From JAMHWF01 sp048500255 (lineage in GTDB: Bacteria; Pseudomonadota; Gammaproteobacteria; Burkholderiales; Burkholderiaceae_C), in assembly GCA_048500255.1 (NCBI GenBank), contig JASNYH010000001.1:1054001-1118000 (forward strand): 64,000 bases of DNA. The letters run 5' to 3'. The notes beneath the pieces were generated by a model that was given only the letters and a program-made list of their open reading frames with translations, was not told the origin of the DNA and did not search any database. The position numbers and the translations under genes are program-made. Positions 40,368 through 48,259 of this stretch are shown here, piece after piece. Every line of letters begins with the position of its first letter. Positions within the stretch are counted from its first letter, which is position 1.

Positions 40368-40697
40368 ATGGGCAGCCCGGGTTGGTGGTCGCGCTGGCGC
40401 AAGGGCCGGTCGGTCGAACAACCTGCTGCGCGATGTCCCGCGGTGGAGCTGCCGGGTCTGGGCCCGACGCCGATCGCGCAATCCGTCGATTGCCTCGGCG
40501 CCATGTGCCCGCGCCCGCAACTGTTGACGATGAAGGTGCTCGGCAAGATGCAGACCGGAGAAGTGATCGAGGTGCGCTGTGACAGCGCGCCGGCCGTCGA
40601 GGGATTCCCCGCGCTCGCGCTGTCGCTGAGCAGCACGCACCTGGCGACGATCCGCGACGCCGAGGGGTGGCGCGTCTATCTGCGCAAGGGCCAGTAG
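40368..40697 (+). CDS. TusA/SirA-family sulfurtransferase with N-terminal extension
   Basis: A 109-residue protein. Residues 37-109 are a TusA domain: QSVDCLGAMCPRPQLLTMKV contains the CPxP motif with the persulfide-carrying Cys at about residue 46. About 36 residues of basic, Trp-rich extension (GWWSRWRKGRS) precede it, which is unusual for TusA. The family accepts sulfur from desulfurases or rhodaneses and delivers it to DsrE-type proteins. It is first behind the sigma-54-like promoters and 18 bases ahead of a YeeE/YedE gene. Confidence 0.88.
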   Translation: MGSPGWWSRWRKGRSVEQPAARCPAVELPGLGPTPIAQSVDCLGAMCPRPQLLTMKVLGKMQTGEVIEVRCDSAPAVEGFPALALSLSSTHLATIRDAEGWRVYLRKGQ

Positions 40698-40715
40698 GCC
40701 GCGACGCCTGCAGCG

Positions 40716-42161
40716 ATGCCCACACGCACCGCACCCCTCGCCGCTGCCGCCGTCGCGCCGGCACTCGGCCGCCCGGCCGCGTTGCTCGCCGCGATGCTCG
40801 CGCTGTCGGCCTGGGCGCTGGCCGCCGACCTGCGCTACGCCTACATCCTCGTCTACGCCTGGTTCGGCGTCGGCTACGGCCTGCTGCTGCAGTACGGGCG
40901 CTTCTGCATGGCCTCGGCGGTGCGCGATCTGTTCGCGGTGCGCGTGCCGCGCATGGCAGTGGCGATGATGATCGCCGTCGCGTTGTATGCGCTGGTCGCC
41001 GCCGGCGTCGGGCTGGCCGGGCTGAGCACCTTCCACCCCAACGCGCTGGGCTGGCACATTCCGCTGGGCGCCGCCATCTTCGGCTTCGGGATCGTCTTCA
41101 CCGGCGGCTGCGCGTCGGGGTCGCTGTACAAGGCCGGCGAAGGCAACGTCGGCTCGATGCTCGTCATCGTCGCCATCTCGTTCTCGCAGGCGCTGGTGGT
41201 GACGGCCGGCGGCGGGAGCGAAGCGCTGGCGCCTGCCGCCTGGGTCGCATCGGCCGAAGCCAAGGACATGCCGGCCGAACTCGCCGTCACGCAGGGCTGG
41301 TTCGATGTCTTCACCGCCGGCTACGTCTGGGACCTGAAGGCCACGACCGCCGGCGACGCGCTCGGTCTCGCCGATTCGCCGCTGCTCGCCACCGCCGCCA
41401 ACCTGCTGCTCGTGGCGCTGCTGCCGGTGGCGATTCTCCTGATCGCGCTCTACGCGGTGTACTTCCGCCCCGGCTACATGCGCCGCGCCGGCATCACCTC
41501 GCCGACGCTGAGCCAGCACCTGGCCGGCATGTGGGCGATGGCCACGTCGTCGCGAAACACGTCGCTGGCGGGCGTCGGGCTCGGCGTGCTCGCCGGCGCG
41601 CACATGTGGGCCACCGGCGCGATACGCGAGCGCTTCGGCGTCGAGAACTTCGGCGAACTGCTCGCGGCGATGAACCGGCGCGACGGGCTGTCGATCCAGG
41701 ACACGGTGTTCGATCCGGGCTACTGGTACATCACGACGCAGGAGGCGCAGTGGGGCGGCTGGCTGCTCGAGCGGCTCGGCATGCAGATGCGCGACAACCT
41801 CTACTTCGGCCTCGACAACGGTCTGCCGAACCCGCTGCTCAACGCGCCCGGCTTCATGTCGGTGGGCATCATCCTCGGCGCCGCGCTGATGGCGCTGGCG
41901 CGGCGCGAGTTCAAGTGGAAGCGCCCCTCGCTCGAGACGGCCGTCTTCGCGATCGCGGGCGGCGTGCTGATGGGCATCGGCGCGCGCATCGCGATGGGCT
42001 GCAACATCGGCGCCTTCTTCGCCACCGTGACCAACGGCGACCCGAGCGGCTGGCTGTTCCTCGCCGGCATGGCGGCGGGTGCCTGGCTGGGCGTGAAGGT
42101 CTTCGCCGGGTGGGTCGACTGGCAGGCGGCGCGCCGCGGCGACGAGTTCTCGCTGTCGTGA
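40716..42161 (+). CDS. YeeE/YedE-family sulfur-compound transporter
   Basis: A 481-residue inner-membrane protein with about 11-13 helices and the two half-repeats of the family: QYGRFCMASAVRD, then FGIVFTGGCASGSLYKAGEG near residue 130, and RIAMGCNIGAFFATVTNGDP near residue 430. The paired GC motifs match the cysteines that pass thiosulfate through YeeE (TsuA). TusA genes on both sides fit a transporter that delivers sulfur to TusA. Related YedE/TusA pairs have also been proposed to move selenium compounds. Confidence 0.9.
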   Translation: MPTRTAPLAAAAVAPALGRPAALLAAMLALSAWALAADLRYAYILVYAWFGVGYGLLLQYGRFCMASAVRDLFAVRVPRMAVAMMIAVALYALVAAGVGLAGLSTFHPNALGWHIPLGAAIFGFGIVFTGGCASGSLYKAGEGNVGSMLVIVAISFSQALVVTAGGGSEALAPAAWVASAEAKDMPAELAVTQGWFDVFTAGYVWDLKATTAGDALGLADSPLLATAANLLLVALLPVAILLIALYAVYFRPGYMRRAGITSPTLSQHLAGMWAMATSSRNTSLAGVGLGVLAGAHMWATGAIRERFGVENFGELLAAMNRRDGLSIQDTVFDPGYWYITTQEAQWGGWLLERLGMQMRDNLYFGLDNGLPNPLLNAPGFMSVGIILGAALMALARREFKWKRPSLETAVFAIAGGVLMGIGARIAMGCNIGAFFATVTNGDPSGWLFLAGMAAGAWLGVKVFAGWVDWQAARRGDEFSLS

Positions 42162-42213
42162 CGCCGCGCCGCAGCCACGACGAGCACGACAACACGACGA
42201 CAGGAGCAACGAC

Positions 42214-42465
42214 GTGACGGTGTCCTTCAACCAGACCGGTGCCGGCCAGTGGAAGCTGGACGTCTGCGGCTACTCGTGCCCGCATCCGCAGATGTACACC
42301 AAGAAGGCGATGCAGAAGCTCGCCAGCGGCGACACGCTGACCGTCGTGTTCGACAACCCGTCGTCGGGCGAGTCGATCCTCGCGATGTGCGAGGCCGAGG
42401 GCAACGACATCGTCGAGCGCGGCGACAGCGGCGGCCAGTACGTCTGGACGATCCGCAAGGCCTGA
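42214..42465 (+). CDS. TusA-family sulfurtransferase
   Basis: An 83-residue protein starting at GTG (CAGGAG is 8 bases upstream). The motif LDVCGYSCPHPQMYTKKAMQ holds the CPxP cysteine near residue 22. A second cysteine in LAMCEAEGND is typical of the group. It follows the YedE gene by 52 bases and precedes a DsrE-like gene by 10, so it is the likely cytoplasmic acceptor for the transporter. Confidence 0.9.
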   Translation: MTVSFNQTGAGQWKLDVCGYSCPHPQMYTKKAMQKLASGDTLTVVFDNPSSGESILAMCEAEGNDIVERGDSGGQYVWTIRKA

Positions 42466-42475
42466 GCACGCCGCC

Positions 42476-42784
42476 ATGCAGTTCGGCGTCATCGTCACCG
42501 ACCAGCGCCACGCGGCCCACGCGGCCGGCCTGCTCGCCGCCGCCGCCGCGCGCGGCTGGGATGCGCGGTGCTTCCTCACCGACTCGGGCGTGCTGGCGCT
42601 GCACGACGACGGCTTCATGACGCAGGCGCGCGCGCGGCCCAGGACAGTGGCGGCCTGCAAGCACAGCCTCGATCACCTGGCGCCCGACTTCGACACGGCG
42701 TGCGTCGCCGATGCCGTCGTCATCGGCGGCCAGTTCCAGGGCGCCAGGCTGGCGCAGGCGGCCGACGCCGTGCTGGTGCTCTGA
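42476..42784 (+). CDS. DsrE-family small protein
   Basis: A 102-residue protein of the DsrE/TusD type: MQFGVIVTDQRHAAHAAGLL at the start, GWDARCFLTDSGVLAL in the middle, and DFDTACVADAVVIGGQFQGA near the end. Three cysteines (residues about 32, 61 and 75) could carry persulfide. It is the first of three consecutive short genes that together look like a DsrEFH/TusBCD-type set. Confidence 0.75.
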   Translation: MQFGVIVTDQRHAAHAAGLLAAAAARGWDARCFLTDSGVLALHDDGFMTQARARPRTVAACKHSLDHLAPDFDTACVADAVVIGGQFQGARLAQAADAVLVL

Positions 42785-42807
42785 GACCCTCGCAGGAGCA
42801 GTACGCG

Positions 42808-43068
42808 ATGGCAACCAAGCGGATCCTGGTGGCGGCGATGCACAAGCCGGTGGAGGCACTGCGCATCGCCACCGGCCTGACGCTCGCCGACGCGACGCTG
42901 CGCGTCGCGACCTGGGGGCCGGTGCCCGGCGGCGACGACGCGCAGGTGCAGCTCGAGGCCCTCGAGTTCGCCGAGGTGCCGATCGACGCGCTGACGGCCG
43001 ACGACGGCGCGCGCTGGACCGAACTGGCCCGGCGCATCGTCGACAGCGACATCGTCTATTGCGTGTGA
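42808..43068 (+). CDS. Small DsrE-fold-like protein
   Basis: An 86-residue protein, MATKRILVAAMHKPVEALRI then ATGLTLADATLRVATWGPVP, with one cysteine as the next-to-last residue (DIVYCV). The N-terminal beta-strand and the TGLTLAD helix resemble DsrF/TusC proteins. CAGGAG lies 10 bases before the ATG. Identification is by context and pattern only; I do not place it in a named family with confidence. Confidence 0.62.
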   Translation: MATKRILVAAMHKPVEALRIATGLTLADATLRVATWGPVPGGDDAQVQLEALEFAEVPIDALTADDGARWTELARRIVDSDIVYCV

Positions 43069-43075
43069 GCCGCGC

Positions 43076-43279
43076 ATGAACACGCCCGCGCAAGTCGTTC
43101 TCGTCCACACGACGTCACGCGACGGCGCCGCGCCGCACCCGCTGGCCGAGGCGCTGCGCGCGCTCGGCGCCTCGGTGCGCGAGCTGCCGCTGGCCGCGCC
43201 CTACGACGCGCTGCTCGACGCGATCGAAGCCGGCTGGCTGCCGGTAGCCTGCAAGCCGCCCGGCGACCCGCCCGAATGA
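43076..43279 (+). CDS. Very small hypothetical protein, possibly TusB/DsrH-like
   Basis: A 67-residue open frame beginning 7 bases after the previous stop: MNTPAQVVLVHTTSRDGAAP, and ending LPVACKPPGDPPE with a single cysteine near residue 59. Spacing and strand support it as a gene of this operon. The opening VVLVHTTSRDG is like the first strand of DsrE-fold proteins, but the chain is short. It could be a third sulfur-relay subunit or unrelated. Confidence 0.5.
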   Translation: MNTPAQVVLVHTTSRDGAAPHPLAEALRALGASVRELPLAAPYDALLDAIEAGWLPVACKPPGDPPE

Positions 43280-43342
43280 CACGCCGCTGACGCACGGCGC
43301 CACAGAGCGCCGCCGCCATCCAAACGACACGAGGAGACAGAC

Positions 43343-44833
43343 ATGAACCACACGATCCGGACCCGCCTGGTGCTCGCAGGCAGCGCCGTGCTCGCGCTCG
43401 CGCTGCACGGTTGCGGCGGCGGTGGCGGCTCGGACGGCGGCTCGCTCGCCAGCCGCATGGCCGTCAACTCGCCGGCGCAGATCGCGCAGGTGTCGGCCGA
43501 CAACTACGACGACAACGTCGACGGCGTGATCACCGGCGCGACGCTCAAGCGCTGGATGTCGAACTGGGCGCAGAACCGCCCGACGGGCATCACCGGCAAG
43601 CTCGTCGTCTTCCAATCGACGATCGGCCCGGCCGGCGCCGAGTACATCAAGCCCGACGGCGTCAACGTCTTCACCTACCTGTCGCCGAGCAGCGAGTGGA
43701 TCCAGACGCGCCGCAACGGCGTGATCGAGACGCAGAGCATGGTGCCCGACGGTGCGGCGATGGACGCGCTGCTCAAGAAGTACAACATCGACCCTGCGCG
43801 CGACATGATCGTCGCGGCGATGGGCACCGGCAGCAATCCGAACGCGATGGCACAGGGCCGCATCTGGTACGCGCTGCGCTACTGGGGCGTCGATCGTGCG
43901 CACCTGGCCGTGCTCAACGGCGGCAACCAGTGGCTCAACGGCAACGGGCTGGCGGCAGGCGACTTCCAGGCCGCGCCGTCGACGGCGCCCAACAGCGGCA
44001 CCGCCAGCGTCATGAGCCTGATGGTCGACAACACGCAGTTGCAGGCCACGGCGCAGGACCTGCTGGCCGCGCTGCCCGGCAGCGACTCCAATGTGCGCAA
44101 CGACGGCGTGCTGGTCTGGGACGCGCGCAGCCTGAGCCAGTACAGCGCCGGCATGATGGTCGAGCGAGCCGAGGACACCAACCCCGACACCGCCGGCTCG
44201 CAGGCCTGCGCGACGGCCTATTGCACGCCGACCAACACCGCCAACTACAAGTGGACGTTCCAGAACGGAGGCTCGCGCCAGGGTCATCCGTGGGGCACGC
44301 TGCAGTTGCAGTACACGCACCTGCTCGACCCGACCAAGGGCTACGCCTACCGGCCCAAGTCGGTGATCGCCTCCTACCTGACCGGAGCGACCGACGCCAA
44401 CGGCATCGGCTTCGTCGACGCCAACTATGTGCCGGTCGGCGCGGGCAACGCCTACCAGGAAGGCGACACGATCTACGTCTATTGCGAGACGACGTTCCGC
44501 GCGATGATCACCGGCATCGCCAGCGCCGTGATCCTCGGCAAGCCGACGCGCTTCTACGACGGCGCGATGGTCGAGTGGAACTCGCTGTCCTACATCGCCG
44601 ACAACACCGGCAATGCCATCCTGCCCGTCAACTCGCCGTGGCGCACCGAGCTCAAGTCCTACTTCCGCCCTGCAATGGCGACGGCCGATGTCGCGACGCG
44701 CACGATCGTCGACCCCTATGCCCGCTCGATGCGGGCCATCGTCGATGCCGACAAGACCTACAAGACGGGTGAGACCGTGGGCTCCGGCGGCGCCGGCGGC
44801 GGCGGCATGCCGTCCAACCCCTGCGGCGGCTGA
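43343..44833 (+). CDS. Rhodanese-family lipoprotein
   Basis: A 496-residue secreted protein with signal and lipobox (LALALHGC, lipid Cys near residue 24) followed by a Gly-rich linker. Tandem rhodanese-like domains follow; the second holds the active-site loop VYCETTFRAM with Cys381 and the family stretch AVILGKPTRFYDGAMVEWNS. A pair CATAYC lies between domains. The family transfers sulfane sulfur, and an equivalent lipoprotein (ExtH) opens the Geobacter ExtHIJKL conduit. It starts after GAGGAG, 64 bases behind the small gene upstream. Confidence 0.88.
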   Translation: MNHTIRTRLVLAGSAVLALALHGCGGGGGSDGGSLASRMAVNSPAQIAQVSADNYDDNVDGVITGATLKRWMSNWAQNRPTGITGKLVVFQSTIGPAGAEYIKPDGVNVFTYLSPSSEWIQTRRNGVIETQSMVPDGAAMDALLKKYNIDPARDMIVAAMGTGSNPNAMAQGRIWYALRYWGVDRAHLAVLNGGNQWLNGNGLAAGDFQAAPSTAPNSGTASVMSLMVDNTQLQATAQDLLAALPGSDSNVRNDGVLVWDARSLSQYSAGMMVERAEDTNPDTAGSQACATAYCTPTNTANYKWTFQNGGSRQGHPWGTLQLQYTHLLDPTKGYAYRPKSVIASYLTGATDANGIGFVDANYVPVGAGNAYQEGDTIYVYCETTFRAMITGIASAVILGKPTRFYDGAMVEWNSLSYIADNTGNAILPVNSPWRTELKSYFRPAMATADVATRTIVDPYARSMRAIVDADKTYKTGETVGSGGAGGGGMPSNPCGG

Positions 44834-44923
44834 GCCTCGCCATGACGATGCTGCACGCCCTCGCGGGCGCGCCGGGCAGCGCGCGCCCGGCGCGCCCGGC
44901 CCGCGGCGCAGAGCGAGCGCCGC

Positions 44924-46147
44924 ATGACGACGATGCGCTTCGCTTGGCTCGCGCTGCTCGCGGCGATCGCGCTGCTCGCGGGCTGCGAGCGCACGCCACC
45001 GACGCCGCCCGACGTCGAGCGCTTCCTCGCGTCGCACTGGGCCGAGCCGTTGCCGCCGCAGGGCGCGCCGCCCGCCTCGTTCAGCGCGCTCGAGGCGTCG
45101 CTGTCGCCGCAGGCCTGCGGCCAGTGCCACCCGGCGCAGTGGCAGGACTGGCAGACCAGCCTGCACAGCCGCAGCATGGGGCCGGGGCTGCGCTGGCAGC
45201 TGCACCTGTTCGACCAGGGCCGCGCCAACCGCTGCCTGCGCTGCCATGCGCCGCTGGCCGAGCAGAAGGCGCTGATGGCTGCCGAGCACGGCTGGCCGGC
45301 GCAGGCGTCGGGGCCGCCGCCCGCCTGGGTGGAGCCGACACTCGCGCACCAGGGACTGGTATGCGCAGCCTGTCACGTGCGCGGACACGCGCGCTACGGG
45401 CCCTCGCCGCGTGCAAGTTCGGACGGCAGCACGTCGGTGCACGGCGGCTTCGTCACGGCCGAGGCCTTCGGCGACAGCCGCTTCTGCGCGCACTGCCATC
45501 AGTTCCCGCCCGACGGCCCGCGCACCGCGGGCAAGCTGCACGAGGACACCGTCGCGCAATGGCAGGCGAGCGGGCTGGCCGCCACGCAGAGCTGCCAGTC
45601 CTGCCACATGCCCGACCGGCGTCACCTGTGGCGCGGCATCCACGACCCGGAGACGACGCGGCGCGCGATCGACGTGCAACTCGCCGTCGTGCCGGTGGGG
45701 ACGCGGCGCTACGAGGCGCAGGCGACGGTGCGCAACATCGGCGCGGGCCATCACTTCCCGACCTACATGGTGCCCAAGGTGGAGCTGCGCTTCGCGCGCC
45801 TCGACCGCCACGGGCGCCGCAGCGAGCTCGGCCGCCAGTCGATCGGCTGGACGGTCGACACGGCGATCACGCGCGAGATCGAGGACACGCGCATCCCGGC
45901 CGGCGAGTCGCGCCGCTTCGTGCAGCCCTTCGACGCGCCGGCCGGCGACGGCTGGAGCGTCGAGCTGACGCTGCACGTGCGCCCGGGCGAGCACTACGAG
46001 CGCACCTTCCGCGACAGTCTGAGCCGCGTCGAGCAGTTGCCGCCGGCCGCGCGGCCGCTGCTGCGCGAGGCGCTGCAGCGCGTCCAGGCCGCCGAGTACG
46101 AGTTGATGCGCCTGAGCGGGCGCCCGCCCGGCGCGGCCGCGAACTGA
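44924..46147 (+). CDS. Pentaheme c-type cytochrome lipoprotein
   Basis: A 407-residue protein with lipobox LLAGC (lipid Cys near residue 24) and five CxxCH sites, CGQCH (Cys65), CLRCH, CAACH, CAHCH and CQSCH, all within residues 65-230. This resembles the cytochrome c554 group. The remaining 180 residues are heme-free and beta-rich with HHFPTYMVPKVELRF. It probably sits at a membrane face and passes electrons between the triheme protein and the outside. Gap to the rhodanese gene is 90 bases. Confidence 0.9.
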   Translation: MTTMRFAWLALLAAIALLAGCERTPPTPPDVERFLASHWAEPLPPQGAPPASFSALEASLSPQACGQCHPAQWQDWQTSLHSRSMGPGLRWQLHLFDQGRANRCLRCHAPLAEQKALMAAEHGWPAQASGPPPAWVEPTLAHQGLVCAACHVRGHARYGPSPRASSDGSTSVHGGFVTAEAFGDSRFCAHCHQFPPDGPRTAGKLHEDTVAQWQASGLAATQSCQSCHMPDRRHLWRGIHDPETTRRAIDVQLAVVPVGTRRYEAQATVRNIGAGHHFPTYMVPKVELRFARLDRHGRRSELGRQSIGWTVDTAITREIEDTRIPAGESRRFVQPFDAPAGDGWSVELTLHVRPGEHYERTFRDSLSRVEQLPPAARPLLREALQRVQAAEYELMRLSGRPPGAAAN

Positions 46148-46208
46148 ACCGCCGCGGGCGCGCCTCGACGCGCCCGCTCGACGGCGCCGCCGAGCGGCGC
46201 GTGCTGCC

Positions 46209-46523
46209 ATGAAGCTGCACGGCGCTGGCCCGGTCGAGGTCGTTCGACCTCGTTCGATCGGCGTGTCGAGCGTGCTGCTCGCGCTCGCGATCGGCCTGCC
46301 CGGCCCGGCCGCGGCAGCCGACGGCGCGCCGGGCCCGCGCCTCAAGTTCCGCGCCAAGGGCCCCGTGTGCGCCTGCACGTCCGAGCTCGACGAGCAGGCG
46401 ATCGCGCGCGGCCTCTCCGCCCGCCTCGGCCCCCGCGCTGCCGCGCCCGCGTCCGGCGCGTCGGCCGTCGTCCTACCGCCGCCATCCCGTCCACCCCAGC
46501 CCTCCCAGGAGCAGCGCCGATGA
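46209..46523 (+). CDS. Small periplasmic protein with CxC motif
   Basis: A 104-residue protein with a signal peptide (residues about 12-36, ending GPAAAAD). The mature part opens LKFRAKGPVCACTSELDEQA with a CxC motif and an acidic helix, then a Pro/Ala-rich tail. No heme site. It overlaps the triheme cytochrome gene by 4 bases (ATGA), so it belongs to the conduit operon. It might correspond in role to the heme-free small periplasmic protein ExtJ of Geobacter; I cannot confirm homology. Confidence 0.6.
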   Translation: MKLHGAGPVEVVRPRSIGVSSVLLALAIGLPGPAAAADGAPGPRLKFRAKGPVCACTSELDEQAIARGLSARLGPRAAAPASGASAVVLPPPSRPPQPSQEQRR

Positions 46524-47041
46524 ACCGCCACGAAGCACCTCCCTCGAGCGAAACATCGCCCGGCCGGCCCGCGCCGCGCCGGCGACGCCTCGGCCGCCTG
46601 TTCGCAGCCGCAGCCAGCACGGTGCTCGCACTGCTGCTGTGGACCGTCGACTTCGACCGCCGCGATCCCGAGACGCGCGCCGCGGCCGCGGGCTGGGGCG
46701 CCGAGTCGGCGCAGGCGCAGGCCGAGACGCCGCTGCACTGGCTGCCGATGGCGCCCGCCAACGCCTGCGGCCTCGGCGCGTCGAGCTGCTTCAAGTGCCA
46801 CAACGGCAAGCGCGCGGCGCTGCCCGCGTCGGACCCGGCCAAGGCGCCGTGGCACGCGCATCACGCCAAGGTCAACAACTCGTGCGCCGGCTGCCACAAG
46901 GGCAACCCGCGCGTGATGAAGGAGGACGTCGCCCACGCCAAGATGCTGGCCAAGCCGCGCGACGACTCCGGGGGCTCCTGCTCCACCTGCCACACGTCCG
47001 ACCTCGCCAAGGTCCAGGCCGCCTACACCGGAGGGAAGTGA
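46520..47041 (+). CDS. Triheme c-type cytochrome, membrane anchored or periplasmic
   Basis: A 173-residue protein with a basic N-terminus (PAPRRRRLGRLF), one hydrophobic segment (AAAASTVLALLLWTVDF) and three CxxCH sites: CFKCH, CAGCH and CSTCH. Several further His residues (WHAHHAK, EDVAHAK) could be distal ligands. It starts after AGGAGCAG and is one base short of touching the porin gene. It would carry electrons in the periplasm between the inner membrane and the pentaheme protein. Confidence 0.88.
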   Translation: MNRHEAPPSSETSPGRPAPRRRRLGRLFAAAASTVLALLLWTVDFDRRDPETRAAAAGWGAESAQAQAETPLHWLPMAPANACGLGASSCFKCHNGKRAALPASDPAKAPWHAHHAKVNNSCAGCHKGNPRVMKEDVAHAKMLAKPRDDSGGSCSTCHTSDLAKVQAAYTGGK

Positions 47042-47042
47042 C

Positions 47043-48218
47043 ATGAAGACCACACGCATCACGCTGCGCCGCACCGGCTGGCTGGCCGCCCTCGCCTGCG
47101 CGGCCGCGCTGCCGACGGGCGCGGCGGCCGGGCCGACGATCGAGTACGGCTCGGGCAGCACGCTCAACATCTCGTACTCGGTGCAGGGCTGGGTGCAGGG
47201 CCGCGGCTACACCTCGCCGACCGACGGCGCGCGCTCGTGGGACGCCTACCTGCGCCGCAACCGGCTGACCTTCGCCGGCCAGCACAACGACTACCTCGGC
47301 TACTACGCACAGCTCGAGGGCGGCATCGGCCGCAACGGCGGCGACAGCAGCGTCTACTTCCGCGACGCCTACGTCACCTTCGACTACAGCGACGAGCTGC
47401 GCTTCATCGGCGGGCGCTTCAAGAACACCTTCTCGCGCGAGAACCTCGAGGCCTGCCTCGAGCCGCTGACGATGGACCGCGCCGAGGTGCTCGCCTACAC
47501 GCCGTTCGCCGGCACGCGCGACACCGGCGTCGCGATGTGGGGCAACCTGCTCGGCGCCAAGCTGCAGTACCGCGTGATGCTCGCCGAAGGCCGCGACAGC
47601 GCCTTTGCACCGAAGGACCGGCCGCGCGTCACGGCGCGCGTGCACGTGAGCCTGTGGGACCCCGAGTTCAACTACGGCTACCTCGGCACCTACCTCGGCA
47701 CGCAGAAGGTGCTGACGATCGGCGCGGCCTACGACACGCAGAACGACGCCGCCTTCGCGAACTACCTGTCGCGCGCCGACATCAGGAACTACAAGGCGAC
47801 GACGGTCGACGCCTTCATGGAGCTGCCGCACGCCACCGGCGTCTACACGCTGTCGGGCGCCGTGTTCAAGTACGACACCGGCGGCGCGTTCGCACAGTCG
47901 CCCGATCCCGAGCTGAGCGCCAACTCCGACCTCAAGGGCTGGTACGTCAAGGCCGGCTACATGCTGCCGGGCAAGGTGGGCCCGGGCCGGCTGCAGTTCT
48001 TCGCGCGCCACGAGAAGCTCGACTACGGCGTCACGACGGGCACGGCCGAGTACTACGACAACACCTGGAACAGCATCGGCGCGCACTACTACATCGACGG
48101 CCAGCGCATCAAGCTGAGCGCCGAGTTCGCGCAGATCCGCTTCGGCACGCCGCACCCCGTCAACCAGGCGTTGCGCGACTATCGGCAGGCTACAATCGGC
48201 GCGCAGTTCATCTTCTGA
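47043..48218 (+). CDS. Outer-membrane beta-barrel porin (OprP/ExtI-like)
   Basis: A 391-residue protein with a signal peptide (residues 1-28, ending GAAAGP) and alternating strands typical of phosphate-selective-type porins: YLRRNRLTFAGQHNDYLGYY, FRDAYVTFDYSDELRFIGGR and the C-terminal strand QATIGAQFIF ending in Phe. A single Cys lies in ENLEACLEPL. In Geobacter, ExtI, a barrel next to a rhodanese lipoprotein and cytochromes, affects selenite and tellurite handling. The same gene partners here suggest a similar role. Confidence 0.87.
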   Translation: MKTTRITLRRTGWLAALACAAALPTGAAAGPTIEYGSGSTLNISYSVQGWVQGRGYTSPTDGARSWDAYLRRNRLTFAGQHNDYLGYYAQLEGGIGRNGGDSSVYFRDAYVTFDYSDELRFIGGRFKNTFSRENLEACLEPLTMDRAEVLAYTPFAGTRDTGVAMWGNLLGAKLQYRVMLAEGRDSAFAPKDRPRVTARVHVSLWDPEFNYGYLGTYLGTQKVLTIGAAYDTQNDAAFANYLSRADIRNYKATTVDAFMELPHATGVYTLSGAVFKYDTGGAFAQSPDPELSANSDLKGWYVKAGYMLPGKVGPGRLQFFARHEKLDYGVTTGTAEYYDNTWNSIGAHYYIDGQRIKLSAEFAQIRFGTPHPVNQALRDYRQATIGAQFIF

Positions 48219-48259
48219 TCGTCGCGCGCGGCCCGCAACGCCGGGTCGCCCCGACGACG

